Positions 27,220-34,787 of a stretch of 64,000 bases of DNA are shown piece after piece. The stretch spans positions 1 to 64,000 of the forward strand of contig USJD01000003.1 in assembly GCA_900554835.1 (NCBI GenBank), given 5' to 3'. A model generated the notes under the pieces. The model had not been told where the DNA came from and did not search any database. It saw only the letters and a list, made by a program, of their open reading frames with translations. The DNA is from an uncultured Prevotella sp. GTDB lineage: Bacteria; Bacteroidota; Bacteroidia; Bacteroidales; Bacteroidaceae. The position numbers and the translations under genes are program-made. The first letter of the stretch is position 1; each line of letters starts with the position of its first letter.

Positions 27220-28770
27220 ATGAAGAAATTCAAATATCTATATTTGTTGCTCTTGGGCATTGTCTGCGGATTGGCTTGCACGGCTTGCTCGTATGAAGAC
27301 GATGATTACGATGAACCTAGCTTCAAGGTTCTCAACCCAGAGCTTTCGTTTGATGGCACAGGTGGTACACAGACCATCAATGTGCAGGCTGATGCTCAGC
27401 CTACAGCTTCAGTGATTGAAGGTGCCGACTGGTGCTCTGTTGCTTATAAGGATCAGGCTGCCGGTACTTACAATTTCGATGTAACTGTAGCCGCTTCTCA
27501 GGAAGATGAAGCAACTACTGCTATCGTCCGTATCATTCAGGGCTATAGCCGTAAGGACGTTACGATTACTCGTGCCAAGAAGGGGGCAGATGTTACTCCA
27601 GATGTACCACCTGCTGATATGAACAAGACGGCCATGGAAGTCGCTCAGTTGATGTATCCAGGTTGGAACCTCGGTAATACCCTGGAGGGTGGCGACAGCA
27701 AGAATCTTTGGAAGAATGCCGGTGTAGAAACAGAAACAGCTTGGCAGAGTGCTAAAACTACTCAAGCATTGATTGATGCAGTGAAGGCAGCCGGTTTCAA
27801 GAGTGTCCGTATTCCTTGTTCTTGGGTAATGGGACATATCACAGATGCAGATAAATGTACTATCGATCCTGCTTGGATGAAGCGAGTAAAGGAAGTGGTT
27901 GATTATTGTATTAATGATGGACTCTATGTCATCATCAACCAGCACTGGGATGGTGGTTGGATTGAGCACAATGGTTTGACAGCTAATACTGATATCAATA
28001 CAACCAAGGCGCAGCTCAGTAAGATCTGGACTCAGATTGCTAATGAATTCAAGGCATACGATGAGCATCTTCTCTTTGCCGGCATGAATGAGCCGGGCGT
28101 AGGTTCAGGTGATGGCGATATCATTGGCGTAGCTGATATGAGTAACCGTATTGCTGAATATGAGCAGACCTTCATCGAGGCTGTCCGTGCTACTGGTGGT
28201 AACAATGCCAATCGTGTCTTGATTGTTCAGGGTCCTAATACCAATATCGACCTCTTCGTAGCCAACAACTACATGTCTAAGATTAAGGATTCTGCTACCG
28301 ACCGATTGATGGTAGAGGTTCACTTCTATGATCCATATAATTTTACCGATATGAGCGAAGACCAAAGTTGGGGTAAGTATTGTCTCTATTGGGGCAAGAA
28401 CAATACCAATGGTTCTGAGACAGGTCGTACAGCTGATGCCAAATATAACGAGGATTATGTAGAGGCTCAGATGAAGAAGATGAAGACCAACTTCTTCGAC
28501 AAGGGCTATCCTGTATTGATCGGTGAGTTTGGTGCCAACCAACGTATGGCTATCGGTAAAGACGCTGTTCATGATGCCTCAGTTAAGGATTATTACAAGG
28601 CTGTTGTAACTAGTGCTATCAATAATGGTTGTGTGCCTGTGGCTTGGGATACCAATGGTAATTATCCTAGCATGACCATCTTCAACCGTACAGGTGCAAG
28701 TGTTAGCAATGCTAATATGCTTGAGAGTATCCAGGCTGCTGTCGCTGCAGCAAAGTGGCCTTCTAAATAA
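27220..28770 (+). CDS. BACON-GH5 endo-glycanase lipoprotein (mannanase/glucanase)
   Basis: A 516-residue lipoprotein (LACTAC, then SYEDDDYDE). Residues about 35-120 form a BACON domain (FDGTGGTQTINVQAD; WCSVAYKDQ; VRIIQGYSRKDVTI). The GH5 barrel follows (about 135-510): GWNLGNTLEGG, SVRIPCSWVMGH, NQHWDGGW, acid/base Glu291 in GMNEPG, nucleophile Glu436 in LIGEFGAN. The NLGNTLE signature is that of GH5_4/GH5_2-type endo-beta-1,4-glycanases, so glucomannan or mixed-linked glucan are likely substrates. After the stop codon a decayed C-terminal tail remains in another frame (28832-28915), so the present protein is a shortened version kept on the surface by its lipid. Confidence 0.85.
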   Translation: MKKFKYLYLLLLGIVCGLACTACSYEDDDYDEPSFKVLNPELSFDGTGGTQTINVQADAQPTASVIEGADWCSVAYKDQAAGTYNFDVTVAASQEDEATTAIVRIIQGYSRKDVTITRAKKGADVTPDVPPADMNKTAMEVAQLMYPGWNLGNTLEGGDSKNLWKNAGVETETAWQSAKTTQALIDAVKAAGFKSVRIPCSWVMGHITDADKCTIDPAWMKRVKEVVDYCINDGLYVIINQHWDGGWIEHNGLTANTDINTTKAQLSKIWTQIANEFKAYDEHLLFAGMNEPGVGSGDGDIIGVADMSNRIAEYEQTFIEAVRATGGNNANRVLIVQGPNTNIDLFVANNYMSKIKDSATDRLMVEVHFYDPYNFTDMSEDQSWGKYCLYWGKNNTNGSETGRTADAKYNEDYVEAQMKKMKTNFFDKGYPVLIGEFGANQRMAIGKDAVHDASVKDYYKAVVTSAINNGCVPVAWDTNGNYPSMTIFNRTGASVSNANMLESIQAAVAAAKWPSK

Positions 28771-28831
28771 TATGATGAAACTGCTGTGATTTCTCATCCT
28801 GCTGTAAGTATTCTGTTCTTATCCTGCAGAG

Positions 28832-28915
28832 ATTTTTAACCTCGCTGGTCAGAAGGTAGGCAAGTCTCATAAGGGTATTGTTATTCAAAATGGCAAGAAA
28901 TTCGTTCAGAAATAG
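28832..28915 (+). pseudogene. fossil of a C-terminal sorting tail after the GH5 gene
   Basis: Frame from 28808 reads ...PAEIFNLAGQKVGKSHKGIV then IQNGKKFVQK and stop (28913-28915). This is nearly the same as the last residues of the 30882-31814 protein (VYNLAGQQV...KGVVIKNGKKYVQK). It has no start codon and is separated from the GH5 frame by the TAA at 28768 and a +1 shift. It is the remains of a tail that the GH5 protein, or a deleted neighbour, once carried. Confidence 0.8.
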
Positions 28916-28940
28916 TTCATAGGTTAGATTGGTATGTATA

Positions 28941-28977
28941 ATGGGCAAAATAGTATCATACTTTTTTGCCCATTTTT
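28941..28977 (+). terminator. terminator at the end of the susC-1 operon
   Basis: 10-bp perfect stem ATGGGCAAAA / TTTTGCCCAT (28941-28950, 28964-28973) followed by TTTT. Its loop contains AGTATCAT, which is also placed 28 bp before the next -7 box. Confidence 0.75.
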
Positions 28978-28979
28978 CG

Positions 28980-28987
28980 TAATTTTG
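28980..28987 (+). promoter_or_regulatory. -7 box TAATTTTG for the GH5_7 mannanase
   Basis: TAATTTTG directly after the terminator. No TTG at the -33 position; AGTATCAT (28952-28959) starts exactly 28 bp upstream, as it does for the promoter at 30804. Confidence 0.65.
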
Positions 28988-29060
28988 CAAACGAAAAATA
29001 AAACTTTCGTGAGTTTTTACTCATGGAGATATGGCAAGTAACAATCTAAACAATGTATAA

Positions 29061-30347
29061 ATGAGGAAAATATTCTTTTTACTGATGATGGCTTTAGCTG
29101 CTGCTGGCAACATTTCTGCTAAGTCTAACTTTGTGAAAGTGAAGGACGGACATTTTATCCGTGATGGTAAACCTTATTATTATGTAGGAACCAATTTCTG
29201 GTATGGTGCCATTCTCGGTTCTGAGGGACAGGGTGGTAATCGTGAACGTCTTTGCAAGGAACTTGACGAGATGAAGGCGATGGGTATCGACAACCTTCGT
29301 ATTCTTGTAGGATCTGATGGCAAGAGAGGAGTAAAGACTAAGGTGGAACCTACTTTACAGGAAGCTCCTGGAGTGTATAATGATACTATTCTTGCTGGTC
29401 TTGACTATCTCTTGATGGAGATGGGTAAGCGCAAGATGCTGGCCGTGCTCTACCTGAACAACTCTTGGGAATGGAGCGGCGGTTATGGCTATTATCTGGA
29501 GCAGGCTGGCCTGGGTAAGGCTCCCCGTCCAAACGAAGATGGCTATCCTGCCTTCATGAACTTTGTTGCCCAATATGCATCCTGCGAAAAGGCACATCAG
29601 CTTTTCTATGATTATGTACGATTCATACTTACGAGAACCAACAGATATACAAAGAAGAAGTATAAGGACGACCCAGCCATCATGTCATGGCAGATAGGTA
29701 ATGAGCCTCGTGCTTTCAGCAAAGAGCAGTTGCCTGCTTTCGAAAAGTGGCTGGGTGAGACAAGCAAGCTGATCCGTTCGCTCGACAAGAATCATCTGAT
29801 TTCTATCGGTAGCGAAGGCAAATGGGGATGTGAAGGTGAACTGAACTGTTGGGAACGGATCTGTGCCGACAAGAATGTGGATTATTGCAACATTCATCTT
29901 TGGCCATACAACTGGAGTTGGGCGAGAAAAGACCATTTGCTGGAAGATTTGCAAATTTCCTGCCAGAACACCAAGGAGTATATTGATGAACATCTTGAAG
30001 TATGCGGACGTATCAGGAAACCATTGGTGATGGAGGAGTTCGGCTATCCTCGTGATGGCTTCTCTTTCTCAACTTCTTCAACAACAGCAGCACGCGATGG
30101 TTATTACAAGTATGTGTTCAGTCTTGTTGGCGACAATGCTGCATCCGGTGGTTACTTTGCCGGTTGCAACTTCTGGGGATGGGGCGGTTTTGCCAATCCT
30201 AAGCACGAGCAGTGGCAGGTAGGTGATGACTACACCGGTGATCCTGCTCAGGAAGCACAAGGATTGAACTCCGTTTTTTCTACCGATAAATCTACATTGG
30301 ATGTAGTGAAAACGCAGGTGGACAGAATGAAGAATATTGGTAAGTAA
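29061..30347 (+). CDS. GH5 subfamily 7-like endo-beta-1,4-mannanase
   Basis: A 428-residue secreted enzyme with a cleavable signal (MRKIFFLLMMALAAAGNISA). Residues from about 28 on are a single GH5 barrel of the mannanase type: FIRDGKPYYYVGTNFWYGAI, NLRILVGSDG, YLNNSWEWSGG, acid/base Glu215 in SWQIGNEPR, NIHLWPYNW, nucleophile Glu326 in VMEEFGYPRDG, and the tryptophan-rich GCNFWGWGG loop. It cuts internal beta-1,4-mannosidic bonds. With no lipobox it may act in the periplasm or be released. Own promoter; last enzyme of locus 1. Confidence 0.92.
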   Translation: MRKIFFLLMMALAAAGNISAKSNFVKVKDGHFIRDGKPYYYVGTNFWYGAILGSEGQGGNRERLCKELDEMKAMGIDNLRILVGSDGKRGVKTKVEPTLQEAPGVYNDTILAGLDYLLMEMGKRKMLAVLYLNNSWEWSGGYGYYLEQAGLGKAPRPNEDGYPAFMNFVAQYASCEKAHQLFYDYVRFILTRTNRYTKKKYKDDPAIMSWQIGNEPRAFSKEQLPAFEKWLGETSKLIRSLDKNHLISIGSEGKWGCEGELNCWERICADKNVDYCNIHLWPYNWSWARKDHLLEDLQISCQNTKEYIDEHLEVCGRIRKPLVMEEFGYPRDGFSFSTSSTTAARDGYYKYVFSLVGDNAASGGYFAGCNFWGWGGFANPKHEQWQVGDDYTGDPAQEAQGLNSVFSTDKSTLDVVKTQVDRMKNIGK

Positions 30348-30377
30348 CGAGAATGGGGAAATTGATTGTTGTTTTAG

Positions 30378-30409
30378 GAGGGTGTGCCATCAGTTCATGG
30401 TACACCCTC
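30378..30409 (+). terminator. hairpin after the GH5_7 mannanase gene
   Basis: 13-bp stem with one G-T pair (30378-30390 with 30397-30409), 6-nt loop. Only a weak T run follows, so termination may be inefficient. Confidence 0.6.
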
Positions 30410-30614
30410 TTATTGGTATGCTCGGCATGGGCTTATCTAATCTGTAAGAAGCCGGCGGCAAACATCTGACCTAACGAATAGAAACTTCATATAAGGCATT
30501 TGATTATGGATGAGATTGCCAAACAAATCAAAGTCCTATGTAATAACAGACGCGTCCCGACGCAGCATCCGATACGTTGCGATGTAATTTCAGATGCGTC
30601 CTGGTCCGAATCAA

Positions 30615-30674
30615 GTAAGCCTCTTTTGAAGTTCAGGTGAGCCTTACTTAAACATTACGTAAGCCTCACTTGAA
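30615..30674. repeat. three copies of a 16-bp element (+,-,+)
   Basis: GTAAGCCTCTTTTGAA (30615-30630), the inverted form TTCAGGTGAGCCTTAC (30632-30647) and GTAAGCCTCACTTGAA (30659-30674). Copies differ at two to three positions. Function unknown. Confidence 0.6.
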
Positions 30675-30754
30675 ATGAATGAACCAAAGGATATTGGTTA
30701 TAAAAATAGTATAAAAGCAGTGTGTTTATGCATCTTTTTATACTTTGATAAAAT

Positions 30755-30785
30755 AGTATCATTATTAGATAGAAAAGTATCATTA
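30755..30785 (+). promoter_or_regulatory. 10-bp direct repeat AGTATCATTA, 21-bp period
   Basis: AGTATCATTA at 30755-30764 and 30776-30785, two helical turns apart, the second occupying the -33 position. The first lies in a 13-base word AAAATAGTATCAT also found at 28947-28959 before the mannanase promoter. Confidence 0.5.
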
Positions 30786-30803
30786 AATTTACGACTTTTG
30801 TTG

Positions 30804-30811
30804 TATCTTTG
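30804..30811 (+). promoter_or_regulatory. -7 box TATCTTTG for the two-module secreted protein
   Basis: Exact TAnnTTTG, 71 bp before the ATG at 30882; AGTATCAT at the -33 position instead of TTG. Confidence 0.7.
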
Positions 30812-30881
30812 CATCAACAAAAACCAATTAAAGTATGATTCTAAAAACAATATTTAAACCTATAAAAACTTTTAAGAGCTT

Positions 30882-31814
30882 ATGAAAAAGTTATTTACTC
30901 TCGTGTGTGCAGCATTTGCTGCAGTTAGTGTTTTCGCACAAAGTAGAACTACATTATGGGAAGGTGAGAAGCCCATGGATGCCAGTTGGCCTAATGTTGA
31001 AGTTAGTCTTAGTAATCTTGCTACAGCCAAAGCTGGCGATTATATTGTAGTAACAACATCTAAGGTTGATGCTTCTATTAATGCTAGTTGGGAATGGGGG
31101 TGTCAGGTATTCCTTAAGGTAAATAGCGGTGCTAATAATGGTTGGGAAGATATGGCAGGAACTTCTGCTGTAGGATTTAAAGAACCCGGTGAGGCAAAGT
31201 TTGAGATTACAGATAAGATTTTAGAGCAGTTTAAGAAAGCAACAAACTTCTATGTCCAAGGCATGTGTGTTGTTGTTTCTAAGGTAGAGTTCGAGAGTTC
31301 TGTAGCAACTACTTCTTCTCAGATTTGGAGTGGTGAATGTGTATTTGGCAGTTGGGAAAGTGGTTTTAGTGTTCCTGCTGAAAAGTTTGCAAATGCTTCT
31401 GCTGGTGATGTATTGGAGTTTGTTTATACTACAGATCCTGAAACTACAGAAAAATGGTGGCAGTTTAAGACTATCTTTGCTGGTACACAAGAAGCTTTGT
31501 CTTCTAATAAGTCTGATTTAAATGAATATGATTGTGCAACTGTTGCAAGTGGCAGTACTTCTTATAAAATCGTCTTGAATGCTGAGGATATTGCGAAATT
31601 AAAGGTGACTGGTTTGTTTGTAAATGGTCATTACAATATTGTTACTGCTGTTAATTTGATTCAGCCTGTTAAAGATCCTTCTACAGGAATAAATAATGCA
31701 TTGGTTGCTCCAGTTGCTAAGAACGCTCCGGTTTACAACCTCGCTGGTCAGCAGGTTAATGCATCTTATAAGGGTGTCGTTATCAAGAACGGTAAAAAGT
31801 ATGTTCAGAAATAG
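30882..31814 (+). CDS. small secreted protein with two glycan-binding-like modules and sorting tail
   Basis: A 310-residue secreted protein (signal MKKLFTLVCAAFAAVSVFAQ). Two copies of one beta-sandwich-like module follow: about 22-143 (TLWEGEKPMDASWPNVEVS ... AKAGDYIVVTTSKV ... NFYVQGMCVVVSKVEF) and about 146-262 (QIWSGECVFGSWESGFSVP ... ASAGDVLEFVYTT ... GLFVNGHYNIVTAVNLI). Related modules occur in the IPT protein (37727-40165) and inside the GH26 (35928-37694). The chain ends in PVYNLAGQQVNASYKGVVI plus KNGKKYVQK, like a T9SS type-A sorting tail. No catalytic motif. Probably a secreted mannan-binding accessory protein; that is inference from module sharing and location. Confidence 0.7.
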   Translation: MKKLFTLVCAAFAAVSVFAQSRTTLWEGEKPMDASWPNVEVSLSNLATAKAGDYIVVTTSKVDASINASWEWGCQVFLKVNSGANNGWEDMAGTSAVGFKEPGEAKFEITDKILEQFKKATNFYVQGMCVVVSKVEFESSVATTSSQIWSGECVFGSWESGFSVPAEKFANASAGDVLEFVYTTDPETTEKWWQFKTIFAGTQEALSSNKSDLNEYDCATVASGSTSYKIVLNAEDIAKLKVTGLFVNGHYNIVTAVNLIQPVKDPSTGINNALVAPVAKNAPVYNLAGQQVNASYKGVVIKNGKKYVQK

Positions 31815-31844
31815 TATAGAGTTATATTTTTAGTTTTGTTGATA

Positions 31845-31879
31845 AAAAAAAAGAGGGTATGTGAATGCCCTCTCTTTTT
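31845..31879. terminator. bidirectional terminator between locus 1 and locus 2
   Basis: Short GC stem AGAGGG/CCCTCT (31852-31857 with 31868-31873) flanked by an A run on the left and a T run on the right. Serves the convergent genes ending at 31814 and 31904. Confidence 0.75.
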
Positions 31880-31903
31880 GATTTTATCAGTTTCGAACAT
31901 TGA

Positions 31904-32968
31904 TTAATGTTCAAGATATAGTCCGTTTAGCTTTTCTAGAAAAACACAAACTTCATCATTTATCATTTCCATGAAACCGTGAGTTTTGGTATTCGATACA
32001 CCAGGATATGGCGTATAGTAATGCTCCTCAATCGGTTCTCCCTGGTTTCTGCCAAACATCAGGTAAGCAATATGATGCTGTTTGAGTTCTGTAAGTAATG
32101 TCTCTGAAAAGATACTGGAATCACCGATAGATTCTACTCCAGTTGTCAGTCCGAAGGCATTGTTATGATCTTGAGCAAAAGGCAGTGCCTGCTTCACAAT
32201 CTCCTTGATACTCTTCTGATAGAGTGGGAGGTCGATGGCGTTTTTGCTTTGCAGATATGTTACGTTGATCACATCAATCTTGTTGTCCGGATAGCGCTCC
32301 ATCAGATTCTTACCCGGCTGGTAGGTTTCAGAATAACTATAAACTACATTCGTTACATCCTCGTCATCCAAGAGATTCTGTATCTTCTTGTAAAGACTGA
32401 TATAATCGTCTTTGCTGAGTTCACAGTACCATGTCTTACCGTCCACAGGAAGAAGATTGAGTACTACAGGCGCTTTGATACCATAACCATCTTGCAGTGT
32501 ATCGAGATATTTGGCAAACTGTTTGGTATATTCTTCCAGCGTATCATCATTGCCGTTATAATCAGGCATTGTCCAGTTCATGATGAGTAAGCCTCCCTTA
32601 CGGAAGTGTTTCAGCACATCTTCCCTGATAGCCTTGAACGGAACGCCGTCTATATTCTGTGATTTTCCATTTTCTATGCCTGCCAACTCATATCCATTTG
32701 CTGCCGGTCTGTAACCGCAGAGAGTTTTCAAGTCGCATCGGTCGCTGTCACATTGCCAGCGGTTCCAGCCTATTCCAGTTAAGGTACCATACATCTGTCC
32801 TATCAGCGTACCTTTGTTGGCATACGCCTTGATGTTGGTTTTCAGATTCTCTGTGCGGGTAGTGAGACCGCTCATGGCAATCTCGTCATACGATTTCTTT
32901 TTCTTCTCACCGCATGAAGAGAAAGCCAGGAGGGCCGCGAACATCAATATAATATATTTGATTCTCAT
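31904..32968 (-). CDS. catalytically degenerate GH26-like lipoprotein
   Basis: A 354-residue lipoprotein (SSC, Cys19, GEKKKK) with the fold-wide pattern of the GH26 genes nearby: TRTENLKTNIKAYANKGTLIGQ, GYELAGIENGKS, FRKGGLLIMNWTMP, HHIAYLMFGRN and a terminal FLEKLNGLYLE. The catalytic motifs have gone: where active GH26 has RPWHEMNGGWFWW, this has NLLPVDGKTWYCE (aligned without a gap, His to Pro and acid/base Glu to Val175). Where the nucleophile motif TETG should be, LTTGVES is found (about 274-280). I infer a mannan-binding protein made from an enzyme fold. Last gene of locus 2, 6 bp after the GH5. Confidence 0.75.
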   Translation of the reverse strand: MRIKYIILMFAALLAFSSCGEKKKKSYDEIAMSGLTTRTENLKTNIKAYANKGTLIGQMYGTLTGIGWNRWQCDSDRCDLKTLCGYRPAANGYELAGIENGKSQNIDGVPFKAIREDVLKHFRKGGLLIMNWTMPDYNGNDDTLEEYTKQFAKYLDTLQDGYGIKAPVVLNLLPVDGKTWYCELSKDDYISLYKKIQNLLDDEDVTNVVYSYSETYQPGKNLMERYPDNKIDVINVTYLQSKNAIDLPLYQKSIKEIVKQALPFAQDHNNAFGLTTGVESIGDSSIFSETLLTELKQHHIAYLMFGRNQGEPIEEHYYTPYPGVSNTKTHGFMEMINDEVCVFLEKLNGLYLEH

Positions 32969-32974
32969 AGTCCG

Positions 32975-34306
32975 TTATTCATTATAAGCCTTTTTCATAG
33001 CTTCCACTACTGTAGGGAGTGTCCACTGGGGAACACTTCTGTCTGTACCGTCGAAGATGCTCATCCAGTAGAAGGTCGCTACGCCGTATGTCTTTGCCTG
33101 CTTCACGATGTCGGCAGCCTGGTCGGCAGCAGCCTGAATCTCGCTGGCAGAACTGTTCTTGCTGACGTTCTTGCTTCCGTGAGTACCATATTCACCGATG
33201 ATGCAAGGAATGCCCTTGCTGATGAACTTATTGTTCAGGCGGGTTAACATATTGGCGATTTCCTTGCTGCAGGAAGCATCCCATTTGCCTTTGGTAAACC
33301 AGTCCCAAGGGCCATAGGTGTGAACTTCTACGGCAATATGGCCAGCTACCTTGTCGGTAGGGATGGCGAGGTTGTTCAATACGGCGTCACCATTAGCTGC
33401 AGCATAGGTACTGATAATGAGGTTGCGGGTCTCGTTGTTGCCGCCGGTAGCACGTACAGCATTCACGAAACTCTGGGCATATCCGTTCAAACCCTTATAG
33501 CTGCTAGCGCTCTTTGGTGCATTCCAGGTGTTGTCGGCATCTAACATCTCGTTGTAGCCTTCGAACACCAGGTGCTGGTCGTAGTTCTTGAAACGTGTGG
33601 CTATCTGAGTCCAGAGACTCTCGAATTTCTCCTTGTTCTCGTTATAGTTGGCTTCATCAGCCTTGATCCAGTGCTTCACATCATCACTGTCAGCACCTGT
33701 ATCATGGTGAACATTCAGGATGCAGTACATACCGTTATCAATCACGTAATCCACGATTTCCTGTATTCTGTTCATCCAGGCTTCATCCACGGTTCCGTCA
33801 GCCTTCATGTGCTGGAACCAGGTAACTGGGATGCGGACAGAATTAAAACCGTTCTTCTTCAGGAAATCTACCATCGGTTTGGTTGTCGGCTCCTGTCCCC
33901 AAGCCTTCTCGAAATCTGTTACAGAGTTGTTGTCCATGTTCAGCCACATGGCAACCACATCAGTGCAGTTGCCAAAATTGGTTCCTAACCCCATGTTCTT
34001 TATAGCCTCAACTGCATTTTCTTCTTGGTAGTCTCCTTGATGAAAAACAGTAAACGTTATATTTTCGATATTCTCGATATCGTATGTTTGCCAGACTCCT
34101 ATGTTTTCATAGCCTTTGGCATATAGTTCTATTTTGTTTCCATTGTGTTTGATAATGGATATATCTCCATTTTTGTTTCCTCCAGCAAGACTCCATTCTG
34201 CCGTTTTTCCATCTGTTGTCTTGATGGTAAAGATATCACCTGCCTGCTGCGCCATGTGCGACAGTGGTATCAAAATCATAATGAGTGAGAATATAACTTT
34301 CTTCAT
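32975..34306 (-). CDS. GH5 endo-glycanase, secreted (glucanase/mannanase type)
   Basis: A 443-residue secreted enzyme with signal MKKVIFSLIMILIPLSHMAQ. Residues about 25-92 are a small beta domain (IFTIKTTDGKTAEWSLAG ... DIENIENITFTVF) that resembles the N-terminal half of the next gene's product. The GH5 barrel (about 98-440) has GLGTNFGN, SVRIPVTWFQHM, NVHHDTG, acid/base Glu253 in FEGYNEML and nucleophile Glu372 in IIGEYGTHG. This is a GH5_4-like endo-beta-1,4-glycanase; glucomannan fits the locus. Its ATG overlaps the stop of the preceding gene (ATGA), so translation is probably coupled. Confidence 0.85.
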   Translation of the reverse strand: MKKVIFSLIMILIPLSHMAQQAGDIFTIKTTDGKTAEWSLAGGNKNGDISIIKHNGNKIELYAKGYENIGVWQTYDIENIENITFTVFHQGDYQEENAVEAIKNMGLGTNFGNCTDVVAMWLNMDNNSVTDFEKAWGQEPTTKPMVDFLKKNGFNSVRIPVTWFQHMKADGTVDEAWMNRIQEIVDYVIDNGMYCILNVHHDTGADSDDVKHWIKADEANYNENKEKFESLWTQIATRFKNYDQHLVFEGYNEMLDADNTWNAPKSASSYKGLNGYAQSFVNAVRATGGNNETRNLIISTYAAANGDAVLNNLAIPTDKVAGHIAVEVHTYGPWDWFTKGKWDASCSKEIANMLTRLNNKFISKGIPCIIGEYGTHGSKNVSKNSSASEIQAAADQAADIVKQAKTYGVATFYWMSIFDGTDRSVPQWTLPTVVEAMKKAYNE

Positions 34307-34758
34307 TGTCTTGCTATTTTAAAAGATTTGTTGTTGATAGTGATAATGTACATGCCGTGAGATAACTTGTCAAGACTGATGAGGGTCTTGTCATTGCAAA
34401 TGATGGTAGTGAGTTTTACAGCCTTACCATCTTGTGTATAGGCACTAATCTTGTTGTTGCTGCCATCCACGATGATACGATTCCCTTCCAAAGCGAATTT
34501 GTGGGTAGTTTTTAACTGATTGATGCCTGTAGTCGCTCCATAAGTGAATGTGTTGACTTTCCACAGTTCGTATGTTGCTGTCGTTTCCGTGGACTTAATA
34601 GTCATCAGATTATTCTCAAAACTGATGTCTGGCATTGTGGTGAGTGCAAATTCAATCTTTTGTCCATCTTTGAAAGTAACAAACAATGATTTACCATCTG
34701 CAGCCTTTGTAGTATAGCAACTTAATAGTAACATTAGGGATAATATGATTTTTCTCAT
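34303..34758 (-). CDS. small secreted protein: beta domain plus sorting-type tail
   Basis: A 151-residue protein with signal MRKIILSLMLLLSCYTTKAA. Residues 22-75 form a short beta domain (LFVTFKDGQKIEFALTTMPD ... NTFTYG) like the N-terminus of the adjoining GH5. Residues about 78-151 look like a T9SS type-A C-terminal domain (RIIVDGSNNKISAYTQDGKA; LDKLSHGMYIITINNKSFKI). Nothing lies between the two, as if an enzyme had been cut out of a domain-enzyme-tail protein. Overlaps the following GH5 gene by 4 bp. Function unknown. Confidence 0.6.
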   Translation of the reverse strand: MRKIILSLMLLLSCYTTKAADGKSLFVTFKDGQKIEFALTTMPDISFENNLMTIKSTETTATYELWKVNTFTYGATTGINQLKTTHKFALEGNRIIVDGSNNKISAYTQDGKAVKLTTIICNDKTLISLDKLSHGMYIITINNKSFKIARQ

Positions 34759-34787
34759 CTTAATATTTAGTGTAGTTTTATTTTATA

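Larger units (their letters stand above)
30348..30881. other. 534-bp intergenic region with repeats and a promoter
   Basis: No gene seen. It holds, in order, an imperfect 13-bp hairpin after the mannanase gene, a GC-richer stretch (about 30545-30605) with repeated gaTGCGTCC-like words, three copies of a 16-bp element, a 10-bp direct repeat and a promoter for the next gene. The short frame at 30675-30857 crosses the promoter and has no protein-like features. Confidence 0.7.

Noticed and set aside
28763..28990. Minus-strand open frame of 75 codons
   Set aside because: It is antisense to the fossil sorting tail, the terminator and the mannanase promoter; the plus-strand features explain the sequence.
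30545..30605. Possible tRNA or other structured RNA in the GC-richer patch
   Set aside because: No cloverleaf, T-loop GTTCRA or acceptor stem could be laid out.
30675..30857. Short plus-strand frame before the two-module protein
   Set aside because: It covers the direct repeat and the TATCTTTG promoter, and has no recognisable domain or signal.
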